Shown piece after piece: positions 29,186 to 38,671 of a stretch of 64,000 nt of DNA (its first letter is position 1; every line of letters starts with the position of its first letter). This stretch comes from Chitinophagaceae bacterium (lineage in GTDB: Bacteria; Bacteroidota; Bacteroidia; Chitinophagales; Chitinophagaceae). Under the pieces are notes generated by a model, which saw only the letters and a list, made by a program, of their open reading frames with translations, was not told the origin of the DNA and did no database searches. Location of the stretch: positions 372,001 through 436,000 of the forward strand of contig JADKAJ010000002.1 in the NCBI GenBank assembly GCA_016719165.1. The letters run 5' to 3'. A program made the translations under genes and the position numbers.

Positions 29186-30646
29186 ATGCAATATCAACAA
29201 GTGTACCTGTTTCTGATAAAAAAATTAGAAACCGGTTTGCCTGCTTACCTTACTTATCATAATGCGGACCATACCAGGAGTGTGATTGAAGCAGCGGAGA
29301 ATATTGGTAAGGCGGAGAACGTTTCCGGCGATGACCTGGTTTTGCTGAAGACAGCAGCATTATTTCATGATGCAGGTTTTTTACAGCATCATCAGAATCA
29401 CGAAGAGCTTTCCTGTGAAATTGCAAGGGACCACCTCCCCGACTTTGAGTATACACCAGAACAAATTGATGCGATCTGCCGGATCATTATGGCTACCCGG
29501 CTTCCGCAAAACCCGCAGGATCATTTGGCAGAAATTCTTTGTGATGCGGACCTCTATTATGTTGGCTCCGATCAATATGCTGCCACAGCAGAAAAACTGT
29601 TTAAAGAATGGAAAAAGACCCGTACTATAAAAACACAAACAGACTGGATACTGCAGCAAGTGGAGTTCTTATCCCTGCATCAATTTTTTACACAAACGGC
29701 TATCCGGGAAAGAACGGAACAAAAACAAAAGAACGTACAGGAGCTGCAACTCAAATTAGAAGGACAGCTTACTCATACAAACAAAATTAACCTGACCGAA
29801 ATGGTTCAGGATCTTCTTTTAATGATTGCCGGTGTTGTTATGGCCGGGTTTGCATTAAAAGGATTTCTTGTACCCAATCACTTTTTTGACGGGGGTATTA
29901 CCGGTATTTCATTGCTGATTCATGAAATATATCATGTCAACCTGGCGATTGTAATAATTCTGCTGAACCTTCCGCTTATTATCATCAGTTATTTTTCTGT
30001 GGGCAGCAGGTTTGCATACAGAACATTGGTCAGTGTTATACTGCTGGGTATTTGCTTATTCCTGCTTCCTGATCTTGATTTAACCTCTGATAAATTACTC
30101 ATCTCCATCTTTGGAGGAGTATTCCTCGGAATAGGTATCGGGCTGATCATGAGAGTGGGAGCTGCCCTGGATGGTATTGAAGTACTGGCTTTGTATACAC
30201 TGAAACGAACCTCTTTTACCATCACTGAAATCATTCTTGGGATAAACATCCTCATTTTCAGTATTGCCGCTTTTAGATTCGGGATTGAAACAGCCCTGTA
30301 TTCCATATTGACCTACTTTGCAGCTACCCGCAGTATAGATTATGTAGTGGAAGGTTTGCAGGCCTTTACTGGTGTCACCATCATTTCCGGGAAAAGCGAA
30401 GTGATCAAATACCAGCTGGTAAATAAACTGGGAAGGGGTATTACTATATATAAAGGGGAACGGGGCTTTTTGCCGGGTAAGTTTGAGGTCAGTTCAGACT
30501 GTGATATCATCTTTACAGTTGTTTCAAGATTAGAAATGCGCAAATTGAAAAATCTTGTGTATGATGTAGACCCAAAAGCTTTTGTTTTTGCCAATACTAT
30601 AAAGGAAGCTTCCGGCGGTATTATCAAACGGAGACGCCAGCATTAA
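29186..30646 (+). CDS. HD-domain protein fused to a YitT-family membrane protein
   Basis: The N-terminal 170 residues look like an HD phosphohydrolase: H in NADHT (His29), the pair LFHDAGF (His61-Asp62) and a late aspartate in CDADLYYVG, the order expected for metal-dependent HD enzymes. From about residue 205 the protein becomes a YitT-type membrane protein with five or six helices (VMAGFALKGFLVPNHFFDGGITG is the family signature), ending in a DUF2179-like cytoplasmic domain (about 400-475; GRGITIYKGERGF). YitT proteins are usually near 280 residues and carry no HD part, so this is a fusion. It begins 22 bases after the cyclase gene. The HD part could cut a nucleotide messenger, but its substrate is not shown. 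Confidence 0.88.
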   Translation: MQYQQVYLFLIKKLETGLPAYLTYHNADHTRSVIEAAENIGKAENVSGDDLVLLKTAALFHDAGFLQHHQNHEELSCEIARDHLPDFEYTPEQIDAICRIIMATRLPQNPQDHLAEILCDADLYYVGSDQYAATAEKLFKEWKKTRTIKTQTDWILQQVEFLSLHQFFTQTAIRERTEQKQKNVQELQLKLEGQLTHTNKINLTEMVQDLLLMIAGVVMAGFALKGFLVPNHFFDGGITGISLLIHEIYHVNLAIVIILLNLPLIIISYFSVGSRFAYRTLVSVILLGICLFLLPDLDLTSDKLLISIFGGVFLGIGIGLIMRVGAALDGIEVLALYTLKRTSFTITEIILGINILIFSIAAFRFGIETALYSILTYFAATRSIDYVVEGLQAFTGVTIISGKSEVIKYQLVNKLGRGITIYKGERGFLPGKFEVSSDCDIIFTVVSRLEMRKLKNLVYDVDPKAFVFANTIKEASGGIIKRRRQH

Positions 30647-30847
30647 CAGTAACTGAAATCATTTGTTCTTGTTTACAATTGTTCCTCGGATTATCTATTG
30701 GCTATCCGCTTTGCCTGCTTTTAGCGCAATAAACCAACTTCACTCCACCCCTGCCATAAACTACCGGGTATATTGTTTTATATTTTCTGTAAATTGACAG
30801 GGCATTGTAACAAAAGATAGCTACCCGTTCAGCCATCAATATAAAAT

Positions 30848-33043
30848 ATGAGCCAGTCCCGCCAGTTAGGTGCAATTATGTTTGCCGATATCATGGGCTT
30901 CACGGCTATGATGGAGGAAAATGAAGCAGCAGCCAGCCTTTGCCGCAGCCGTTTACGGAATGCACTGAAATCAGCCTGCACTTCGTGGAATGGCCGTATC
31001 GTGGAGCTTACCGGTGATGGTGGCCTCTGTATATTCCAGAGTGCATATGATGCTGTACGTTGTGCCATTGCTGTACAAGCAGAAATGAAAACAGCCGATC
31101 CCATTCCGCTGCGTATCGGAATACATTCCGGCGATGTGGTGATAGATGACAATAGTGTCTACGGCAGTGTGGTCAATATTGCGTCCCGGGTAGAATCATT
31201 TGCAGTAGCCGGAGCCATCTTTATCACCGCCAAAATCTTTGATGAAATAAAGAACCAGCCGGATATACAGGTACAGCAAATGGGACGTTTTAAATTCAAA
31301 AATGTAGAAGAACCTGTATTGATTTATGCTGTCAGCAACCCGGGTATTACTGTTCCTCCGGTACACCAGTTACAGGGGAAGGGTCATGAAGTAGCTGAAA
31401 AGAAATTCATATCGCTCCAAAAATCACTGATTGCCCTGGCAGCAATCATTGGTCTTGCTGTTTTTATATATTTCAGGTTTTTAAAACAGGAAGGGCCGTT
31501 AAAGCTGAAATCCATTGCTGTAATGCCATTTATCAACCAGGGCAATAACCCGGATAACGAATTTTTCTCAGATGGCATTACCGAAGATATCCATACACAC
31601 CTGGCAAAGATCAACTCGTTGAATGTGATTGCACATTCTGCTATGATGCTGTATAAAAATTCAGAAAAATCAATAAAACAGATTGGCAAAGAATTAAATG
31701 TATCTACCATACTAAAAGGAAGTGTTCGCCGGGTTGGAGATAAAATCCGCATCTATGCAGAATTGATAGATGCAGGAACTTCAAAAAATCTCTGGGCAGA
31801 GACATTTGACCGTGAGTATGCTAAGATATTTGATATACAAAGTGAGATCGCCCAGTCAATCGCCCAAAAAATGGCGATAAATATTTCAGCAGCTGAAAAA
31901 AACCTTATCCGCCAAAAACCTACTGACAACCTTACGGCTTATGAAAATTACCTGAAAGGCCGCAGTCATTATTATGAGTATAAAAAAGAAGAGAATGAAA
32001 AAGCGATTGAGTATTTTAAAAAAGCAATTGCCTTAGATAATAACTATGCACTGGCATGGGCCGGATTGGGTGATGCCTTCAGCCAAAAGAACCAGCGGTT
32101 TGGGTATGAATTATCCTGGAACGATTCCAGCAAAATAGCCGGGTTAAGGGCTGTTTCGCTGGACTCTAATTCATCAGAAGCATATAAGGCTTTGGCAAAT
32201 GCTTACTATTCCGGCGGCGAATATGATAAGGGCTTTGAACTGCTCCGGCGATCTGTAGCTCTTAATCCAAATAATGAACAGGCTGTGGGTAATCTTGGCG
32301 CCGGTTATTTTCTGCGGGCACAGCTGGTTGAAGCGTTGCGTTGGGAAAAAAAGGCTGCTGCTATCAATCCCAAAAATGGTATCCCTTACCAGATCATTGG
32401 CTGGATCTACCGACTGCTGGGCGATTATAACAACGCTGAACAATGGCTTAAAAAGTCGTTAGCATTAAAAATATTTTCTGACACTTACCGGGAACTTGGT
32501 TATACCTATTTACTGCAACAAAAAAAGGACTCAGCGAAACTGCTGGTGCCTGCAATTATAGCTATCGACAGTACCAATGCCCGTAATCATGAAACAGCAG
32601 GTGTCCTTTTACAAATGGCAGGTGATAACCAAAAGGCAAGGGAACATTTTCAAAAAGCTATTGACCTGAACAAATCAATTTCCAATGATAAAGATGCAAT
32701 AGCCCCAATCGGGCTTGGGCAACTGTTGCTGGAAATGAATAATAAAATAGATGCTGAAGTTCAACTCTCTAATAGCCTGTCCGTTTTTCTGAAAACGATC
32801 GAGGAGGGTTCACAGGACGATGACCCGCCACTTAACCTGGCTGCCATTTATGCCATAAAAAATGATAAACAAGAGGCCATTAAATGGTTCAATAAAGCTG
32901 TAAGCGCCAATTGGCTGGACTATGGTTTCACTGATATATGTCCCTGGTTTGATAATATCCGGAATGAACCAGCCTATAAGCAGCAGGTGACCACCGTGAA
33001 AAAAAAGATAGAGGTCATGAGAAAAAAGGCTGCTGTCTATTGA
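30848..33043 (+). CDS. Membrane adenylate cyclase-like protein with TolB-like and TPR regions
   Basis: Residues 1-170 are a class III cyclase domain with metal aspartates Asp14 (FADIMGFT) and Asp57 (TGDGG) and transition-state Asn110 and Arg114 (NIASR). Then come a membrane helix at about 190-210, a TolB-N/FlgO-like region (IAVMPFINQG, FSDGITEDIHTHLAK, ILKGSVRRVGDKIRI) at about 220-350 and TPR repeats to the C-terminus. This layout is widespread in bacteria. One oddity is that the adenine-contacting Lys of the family (as in VKTTGDG) is Glu53 here, so nucleotide choice or activity may be altered. It is 200 bases from the previous gene and probably has its own promoter. It is the second cyclase in the window. 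Confidence 0.88.
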   Translation: MSQSRQLGAIMFADIMGFTAMMEENEAAASLCRSRLRNALKSACTSWNGRIVELTGDGGLCIFQSAYDAVRCAIAVQAEMKTADPIPLRIGIHSGDVVIDDNSVYGSVVNIASRVESFAVAGAIFITAKIFDEIKNQPDIQVQQMGRFKFKNVEEPVLIYAVSNPGITVPPVHQLQGKGHEVAEKKFISLQKSLIALAAIIGLAVFIYFRFLKQEGPLKLKSIAVMPFINQGNNPDNEFFSDGITEDIHTHLAKINSLNVIAHSAMMLYKNSEKSIKQIGKELNVSTILKGSVRRVGDKIRIYAELIDAGTSKNLWAETFDREYAKIFDIQSEIAQSIAQKMAINISAAEKNLIRQKPTDNLTAYENYLKGRSHYYEYKKEENEKAIEYFKKAIALDNNYALAWAGLGDAFSQKNQRFGYELSWNDSSKIAGLRAVSLDSNSSEAYKALANAYYSGGEYDKGFELLRRSVALNPNNEQAVGNLGAGYFLRAQLVEALRWEKKAAAINPKNGIPYQIIGWIYRLLGDYNNAEQWLKKSLALKIFSDTYRELGYTYLLQQKKDSAKLLVPAIIAIDSTNARNHETAGVLLQMAGDNQKAREHFQKAIDLNKSISNDKDAIAPIGLGQLLLEMNNKIDAEVQLSNSLSVFLKTIEEGSQDDDPPLNLAAIYAIKNDKQEAIKWFNKAVSANWLDYGFTDICPWFDNIRNEPAYKQQVTTVKKKIEVMRKKAAVY

Positions 33044-33110
33044 TTATATTTTACAAAATTTATATAAATCACCAACTTCATCCCTTCCAAACTTTCAGTA
33101 ACTTGTCGGA

Positions 33111-34694
33111 ATGAAATGGATCCTTTTATTCCTGTTTTATCCAGTAGTGGCCTTTACCCAGCAACCTTCCTGCGATTTATTAATCACCAATGGAAAGATC
33201 ATTGATGGCACCGGTAACAACTGGTATTACGGCAGTATGGCTATTAAGGATGGAAAAATTATCGGCATTGGCAGAAATATTAATTATGCAGCTGCCAGGA
33301 CCATAGATGCAAGTGGATTGATCGTGGCGCCGGGTTTCATTGATGTACACACTCACCTGGAAGGTGATGAAGCCAGGGACCCAACCGCTAAAAGTTTTAT
33401 CTATGATGGTGTTACCACCTGTGTAACCGGCAATTGTGGTTCTTCCAATGTAAATATTGCTAAATACCTGCATTGGGTTGATTCATTAAAATTATCTATT
33501 AACGTAGCCACGTTAGTGGGACATAATGATGTCCGGAAGGCTGTGATGGGTCGTGCCAACCGGGATGCCTCGGCAGAAGAAATGTTGCGGATGGAAAATA
33601 TCGTTGACCAGGCAATGAAAGATGGTGCTGTTGGTTTATCAACCGGTCTTATTTATATCCCCGGCACTTATAGTAAAACACCAGAGATCATTTCACTGGC
33701 AAAAGTGACTGCAAAATATAACGGACTTTACGCCTCACATATGCGGGATGAAGGTGATAGTGTGACACAAGCCATTGAAGAAGCACTGACAATCGGAAGA
33801 GAAGCCAGGATACCAGTAGAGATATCACATTTCAAACTGAGTGGTCAGCAAAACTGGGGAAGAAGTAAAATAACCGTTGCCATGATAGAAGCAGCAAGAA
33901 GAGAAGGCATTGAGGTAACAATCGACCAATACCCCTATACTGCCAGCAGCACTTCTATCAGCACATTGATACCTGATGAAATTCTCGCCGATGGGCAGGA
34001 CTCCATTAAAGCCAGGTTGCAACGGCCAGACATACGAAAGTATGTGATCAGTTCTATGCTCCAGCGGCTTAAAAAAAGAAAGCTTAAACATTTTGGTTAT
34101 GCCGTCGTGGCTTATCATGCTGCAGACACCACTTATAATGGTAAAAGCATTGAACAGATCAATTTAATGAAAGGAAGAAAACATAAAGCCCGGTATGAAG
34201 CAGAAACAGTGATCGATATCATGATTGCCGGAGGCGCCAGCGCCGTCTTTCATGGTATGGGAGAAGAAGATGTGAAACGCATCATGCAATATCCTTTCAA
34301 TATGTTTGCCAGTGATGCCACCATCAGGGTATTAAATGCAGGCATGCCGCATCCCCGCGGCTATGGTACCAATGCAAGAGTGTTGGGAAAATATGTGCGG
34401 GAAGAAAAAATACTCTCTTTGGAAGAAGCTATCCGCAGAATGACAAGTTTACCGGCACAGAAATTTCAATTAAAAGACCGTGGATTATTAAGAGAAGGCT
34501 ATGCTGCAGACATCGTCATATTTGATGAAAAAGAAGTAAAAGATATTTCTACGTTTGAAAAGCCACATGCCTACTCTAAAGGGTTTCACCATGTGATAGT
34601 GAATGGTGTACTGACAGTGGAAAATGAAAAACATTTAGGGATCCGGGCCGGTAAAGCTTTGTTCGGGCCGGGTGCATCCCTTCATAGTAATTAA
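33111..34694 (+). CDS. Exported N-acyl-D-amino-acid deacylase family amidohydrolase
   Basis: The 527-residue protein has a signal peptide (MKWILLFLFYPVVAFTQ) and an amidohydrolase fold of the D-aminoacylase/dihydroorotase group. Key motifs are APGFIDVHTHLEGD (metal histidines), CVTGNCGSS (the GNCG turn of D-aminoacylases), YASHMRDEGDS and EISHFKLSG (metal histidines) and MFASDATIR (catalytic aspartate). It should remove acyl groups from N-acyl-D-amino acids or act on related amides in the periplasm. It is followed at 17 bases by two serine hydrolases of the beta-lactamase fold, which include D-aminopeptidase types, so the three may process D-residue peptides. The exact substrate cannot be fixed. 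Confidence 0.9.
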   Translation: MKWILLFLFYPVVAFTQQPSCDLLITNGKIIDGTGNNWYYGSMAIKDGKIIGIGRNINYAAARTIDASGLIVAPGFIDVHTHLEGDEARDPTAKSFIYDGVTTCVTGNCGSSNVNIAKYLHWVDSLKLSINVATLVGHNDVRKAVMGRANRDASAEEMLRMENIVDQAMKDGAVGLSTGLIYIPGTYSKTPEIISLAKVTAKYNGLYASHMRDEGDSVTQAIEEALTIGREARIPVEISHFKLSGQQNWGRSKITVAMIEAARREGIEVTIDQYPYTASSTSISTLIPDEILADGQDSIKARLQRPDIRKYVISSMLQRLKKRKLKHFGYAVVAYHAADTTYNGKSIEQINLMKGRKHKARYEAETVIDIMIAGGASAVFHGMGEEDVKRIMQYPFNMFASDATIRVLNAGMPHPRGYGTNARVLGKYVREEKILSLEEAIRRMTSLPAQKFQLKDRGLLREGYAADIVIFDEKEVKDISTFEKPHAYSKGFHHVIVNGVLTVENEKHLGIRAGKALFGPGASLHSN

Positions 34695-34711
34695 ATTAAT
34701 ATAAATAGTGC

Positions 34712-35791
34712 ATGCGGAAATTGCTGATCATCCTGAGTTTATTGCCGGGATTTGTTGTAGCACAACAATCCGTCACTGCATTCTATGACAGCCTGCTGCA
34801 ACAGCAAGCATCACAAGGCTTCAGCGGTGTATTACTGGTAGCAGAAAAAGGAGCCATTATCTATAATAAAGCAGTTGGTTATCGTGAGTTTGCCGGTAAA
34901 ATCACTTTACAGGAATCAGCTATTTTTGAAATGGCCTCCGTTTCCAAACAATTCACCGCCATGATCATCATGATGCTGAAAGAAAAAGGAAAGCTGAATT
35001 ACGATGATGCTGTTGAAAAATATCTTACCATCCCTTATAAAGGAATTACCATCCGTCATTTACTGACGCATACCAGTGGCCTGCCTGATTACCAGGATAT
35101 AATGGACAAATTCTGGGATAAAACAAAAGTAGCCGGCAACAAAGATTGTATTGAATACCTGAACAAATATGCACCCCAAAAAGCATTTGAACCAGGTGCA
35201 AAATATGAATACAGTAATACCGGGTATTTATTACTGGCAAGTATCGCTGAAAAAGCCAGTGGAAAAGACTTTATTCAATTATGCCGCAAATGGATCTTCC
35301 ACCCGTTGAAAATGAAAAGTACGAATATCAGGACCTTAGCGGAAAAAGCCGCGACAAAGAACTTTGCCCTCGGGCATATCTATGTGAAAGAAAAAGATCA
35401 GTATATCCGGGCAGATTCATTTCCATCCTCTGATTATACCCTCTGGCTGGGCAATCGTAAAGGTCCCGGCCGCATCAGCTCCACGGCAGCTGATCTGTTG
35501 AAATGGGATAAAACGTTGTATACAGAAAAGCTGGTGAAACAAGCCACCATGGAGGAAGCCTATGCCCCTATGAAACTGAATAATGGCAGTTATTCCAATT
35601 ATGGTTTTGGCTGGATGTTGCAAACAGATCCGGTGATTGGAAAATTTGTCTATCACACCGGCGATAATCCGGGTTATAAAACAATGATCATACGATATCT
35701 GGGCCAACAAAAAACAATCATCCTGCTGAATAATAATGCATTTCCGGGTTTCAATACAATAATAAAAGCTGCCGAAGCATATTTAAAATAA
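34712..35791 (+). CDS. Serine hydrolase, beta-lactamase/penicillin-binding fold
   Basis: The protein is secreted (signal peptide MRKLLIILSLLPGFVVAQQ) and of normal length (359 residues). The class C-type active site is visible: Ser76 and Lys79 in ASVSKQFTAM, then YEYSNTGY (YxN motif), and near the C-terminus the HTGDNPGY segment in the position of the KTG-like third motif. Relatives include D-alanyl-D-alanine peptidases, esterases and D-aminopeptidases; sequence alone does not choose among them. It stands 17 bases after the deacylase gene and 17 bases before a second serine hydrolase, with which it shares only the fold. Confidence 0.9.
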   Translation: MRKLLIILSLLPGFVVAQQSVTAFYDSLLQQQASQGFSGVLLVAEKGAIIYNKAVGYREFAGKITLQESAIFEMASVSKQFTAMIIMMLKEKGKLNYDDAVEKYLTIPYKGITIRHLLTHTSGLPDYQDIMDKFWDKTKVAGNKDCIEYLNKYAPQKAFEPGAKYEYSNTGYLLLASIAEKASGKDFIQLCRKWIFHPLKMKSTNIRTLAEKAATKNFALGHIYVKEKDQYIRADSFPSSDYTLWLGNRKGPGRISSTAADLLKWDKTLYTEKLVKQATMEEAYAPMKLNNGSYSNYGFGWMLQTDPVIGKFVYHTGDNPGYKTMIIRYLGQQKTIILLNNNAFPGFNTIIKAAEAYLK

Positions 35792-35808
35792 CGATCAAAT
35801 ACTAATAA

Positions 35809-37089
35809 ATGAAAAAGCATTTCTTCCTTTTCGTCCTGGCCATTTTACAACTTGCTGTTGTAGTTGGCCAAAAAATAGTCCCCTCCGCCTCCCCTGAATC
35901 AGCCGGCTTTTCTGCAGAACGGTTAAAAAGGATCGACCATGAAATGAACGACTGGATAGAAAAAGGCTGGATGCAGGGTGGCACAGCTTTGATCATCCGT
36001 AATGGAAAGATCGTATACTATAAAGCAGCCGGTTATAATGATCTTGACAGCAGAACGCCGATGCAGAAAGAGCATATATTCAGAATCGCATCACAGACTA
36101 AAGCGATCACCAGTGTGGCCATCATGATCCTGTTTGAAGAGGGAAAGCTTTTGCTGGATGATCCGGTTTCCAAATACATTCCTGCTTTTAAAAAACAACA
36201 GGTACTGGATAAGTTCAATCCATCAGATACTACTTATACCACTACACCTGCCAAAAAGGAAATTACCATCAGGGAATTACTGACTCATACTTCCGGATTA
36301 GGCTATGCACAGATCGGCTCTAAAGAAGCCAATGCTATTTATGCCAAACATGATCTTACCGCCGGGTTAGGTGTGCAAGAGGATAAACTACTGGATGCCA
36401 TGAACCGACTGGCCAAATTACCGCTGATGCATCAGCCCGGTGAAAAATGGACCTATGGATTGAATACTGACCTGCTGGGTTGTTTGGTAGAAGTAATTTC
36501 AGGAATGAGTCTTGATGAATTTTTCAGAAAAAGAATTTTCGAACCACTGGGAATGAAAGACACCTATTTCATAGTACCAAAAGAAAAAGCAACCCGGCTA
36601 GCAAATTTATACCGTGAAGATTCAACCGGTAAACTGGTTAAAGCAACCGGTAACATGCTGAACGGGAAAACCATTACACCCAACTACCCGCTGGAGGTCA
36701 GCACTTATTATTCAGGTGGCGCAGGTTTATCTTCCACTATATATGATTACGCAGTTTTTTTACAAATGTTATTGAATAACGGGATGTATAACGGCAAAAG
36801 AATACTAAGCCGCAATGCTGTCCGCATGATGACGATGAACCAGATAGGTGACCTGTCAAGAGGTGATGATAAATTTGGATTAGGCTTCCAGGTGGTAACT
36901 GAAAGAGGCAGTGCCAGGACACCTGCCCAGGCCGGTACTTTTAGCTGGGGTGGGGCTTTTGCCACTTCTTATTGGGTAGATCCAAAAGAAAAGATGGTGA
37001 TGCTATTCTACCGCCAGTTGCAAAACACAACAAAGGGAGAAGTGGTGGAAAAATTCAGGGCACTGACTTATGCGGCGATCAATGATTGA
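35809..37089 (+). CDS. Serine hydrolase, beta-lactamase class C/esterase type
   Basis: This secreted 426-residue protein (signal peptide MKKHFFLFVLAILQLAVVVG) has Ser95 and Lys98 in IASQTKAITSV and the tyrosine motif in WTYGLNTDLLG, the form seen in class C-like esterases. It also has a C-terminal W-G-G motif (TFSWGGAFATSYWVDP) matching the third beta-lactamase box. It ends MLFYRQLQN...ALTYAAIND. The same ending is found decayed at 38918-39007, so a sister copy once existed. It is the last gene of the three-gene run with the D-aminoacylase. The substrate is unknown; a lactamase role is possible but not indicated. Confidence 0.9.
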   Translation: MKKHFFLFVLAILQLAVVVGQKIVPSASPESAGFSAERLKRIDHEMNDWIEKGWMQGGTALIIRNGKIVYYKAAGYNDLDSRTPMQKEHIFRIASQTKAITSVAIMILFEEGKLLLDDPVSKYIPAFKKQQVLDKFNPSDTTYTTTPAKKEITIRELLTHTSGLGYAQIGSKEANAIYAKHDLTAGLGVQEDKLLDAMNRLAKLPLMHQPGEKWTYGLNTDLLGCLVEVISGMSLDEFFRKRIFEPLGMKDTYFIVPKEKATRLANLYREDSTGKLVKATGNMLNGKTITPNYPLEVSTYYSGGAGLSSTIYDYAVFLQMLLNNGMYNGKRILSRNAVRMMTMNQIGDLSRGDDKFGLGFQVVTERGSARTPAQAGTFSWGGAFATSYWVDPKEKMVMLFYRQLQNTTKGEVVEKFRALTYAAIND

Positions 37090-37164
37090 TGTAACTGAAA
37101 AATAGTAATTTTTTTTACAAAATCAAGGAGACAATAAATCATTGCTTTATTGCGCCGGTATGCA

Positions 37165-37773
37165 CTACCGGAACTTTCCAGAAATGGTATAGCAAACTTT
37201 CTCGTTAATGCGCCTGAAAACTTCGCTGTTAATTTTCCTTAACTGCTGCAGCTTCTTTTTATCAAGCAGACGCCCCTGCTCATCATAATATTGTGGCTGG
37301 GCATAAAAATTGAAAAGATAATATTTATTCTTCTGCAGGACTGGAAACAAGCTGAACTGCTTAACAGGTACCGACATAAATACTAAATACTGTTTTTTCC
37401 CATCCACATAATAGTCAAGATTGTTTATCCATGAGCAGCCAATTCGCCGCATATCACCTATCATTTTCTGTACCATCGCTGTATCAAACCCAAACCGGGC
37501 CAGCGAATCGTTTATCCGGCTTTCACTATAGGCAAAATCATAGATATACCTTACCGAATCGGTTTTAAACTCCAGTGAAATATCGGAAAAGCTTAAATCG
37601 TAAAAAGCAACTGACAATAACCGGGAGGCAGTAATTTTTTTATACAAGGTTTCAATTTCATGTATAGTAGCTTTATGCTGTTCATAATATTGTACGGGAT
37701 ATAGCTTTGATGTGCAGGAATACATTCCCATAGCTGCCACAACAAAAAATAGTAAAGCAAAAACCTTATTCAT
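37165..37773 (-). CDS. Putative lipoprotein of unknown function
   Basis: I do not recognise a family. The 202-residue product begins MNKVFALLFFVVAAMGMYSC, a lipoprotein-type signal with the candidate acylated Cys20. The remainder mixes helix and strand with aromatic residues and no obvious catalytic motif; a segment near the C-terminus reads YLFNFYAQPQYYDEQGRLL. It overlaps the 3' end of the gene upstream on the same strand by 8 bases, so the two are almost surely made together and may act together in the cell envelope. Confidence 0.75.
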   Translation of the reverse strand: MNKVFALLFFVVAAMGMYSCTSKLYPVQYYEQHKATIHEIETLYKKITASRLLSVAFYDLSFSDISLEFKTDSVRYIYDFAYSESRINDSLARFGFDTAMVQKMIGDMRRIGCSWINNLDYYVDGKKQYLVFMSVPVKQFSLFPVLQKNKYYLFNFYAQPQYYDEQGRLLDKKKLQQLRKINSEVFRRINEKVCYTISGKFR

Positions 37774-38671
37774 TATTTTCTTCCTTATAATTAACCCAGC
37801 TAACTCCGTAAATAATTTGCTTTAGTGAATGAAGGGTGACCTCTTTCAGCGTTTTATAACCCCCATCCCAGTATTTTATTACAATGCGGTCATTGGTTTT
37901 TTCAATACTCGTAAGCGCCACGTAGTGTGTTGGTATACGTCTTTTTATCCTGTTATGATTTTTCTTTCGCAGTATGGCATTATTAAGATACAGATATACT
38001 TCACCAGCTTTCAACTTTTGTTCTAAAAACCCGGGTAAGTTATTGATTTTTGGTTTTATAAGATCAGAGCCCTTCGACTGTACTTTATATTTACACATTT
38101 TGCGCAGCATACGATTAAATTTTGCCAGGTTAGTTGCTGCCCACATTGTATTTTCATCGCCTTTGTCATATTTCCTGTTAAAAAAATTAAGGTACCCTTT
38201 AAACCTGTTTGCAAGGCACAAAAACCACATTTGGTCAGCAGGTTGAATATCGAGGTCGCCCTGGAACATCATAAGCCCGGCTGCATCTTTAATAGTTTGG
38301 GAGGGTCTTAATATTGCCTGCCTGTAATAGGACTCGCCATTTTTATAAAGATTAAGCATGGATATTGTGTATCGAAATGGTTCATTTTTTAAGCAGGTGT
38401 ACGTTATTGCACCGTAAGCACAAAAATTAGTACTGCGGCCATTATTTATTTTTAACGGATACTCAATATTACGTTTAAGATTATCTAAAAAAGCAGAAGG
38501 TGTAATATGAGGCCAGAAACTGCTTTGTTCAAGGGTATTTCTTTCACCAGCCACCAGCTCCAGTGCCCGTATCCTTCCGGCTTCATTGATTTCTTTTTGC
38601 GGAACCCGTTTTTTTTGTGCACCTGCGGCAAGAGAAATGGTTACAAACAGTATTAATAGTCCCTTTTTCAT
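37766..38671 (-). CDS. Exported protein, possible papain/C39-like cysteine hydrolase fold
   Basis: The 301-residue protein has a signal peptide (MKKGLLILFVTISLAAGAQ). A possible catalytic layout is visible: a cysteine before a helix in STNFCAYGAITYTCL, a histidine in PTHYVALTSIE, and an acidic residue in VIKYWDGGYKTL. This order, Cys then His then Asp, is that of papain-like and C39-like enzymes, but the overall similarity is too low for a firm call. The segment DLYKNGESYYRQAILRPS-like near residue 130 recalls large surface-protein hydrolase domains. It is the first gene of a two-gene unit with the lipoprotein gene downstream. Confidence 0.65.
   Translation of the reverse strand: MKKGLLILFVTISLAAGAQKKRVPQKEINEAGRIRALELVAGERNTLEQSSFWPHITPSAFLDNLKRNIEYPLKINNGRSTNFCAYGAITYTCLKNEPFRYTISMLNLYKNGESYYRQAILRPSQTIKDAAGLMMFQGDLDIQPADQMWFLCLANRFKGYLNFFNRKYDKGDENTMWAATNLAKFNRMLRKMCKYKVQSKGSDLIKPKINNLPGFLEQKLKAGEVYLYLNNAILRKKNHNRIKRRIPTHYVALTSIEKTNDRIVIKYWDGGYKTLKEVTLHSLKQIIYGVSWVNYKEENNE

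Noticed and set aside
35809..37089. Calling the serine hydrolases antibiotic-resistance beta-lactamases
   Set aside because: The fold includes many esterases and peptidases, and the neighbours suggest peptide metabolism; there is no specific lactamase evidence.
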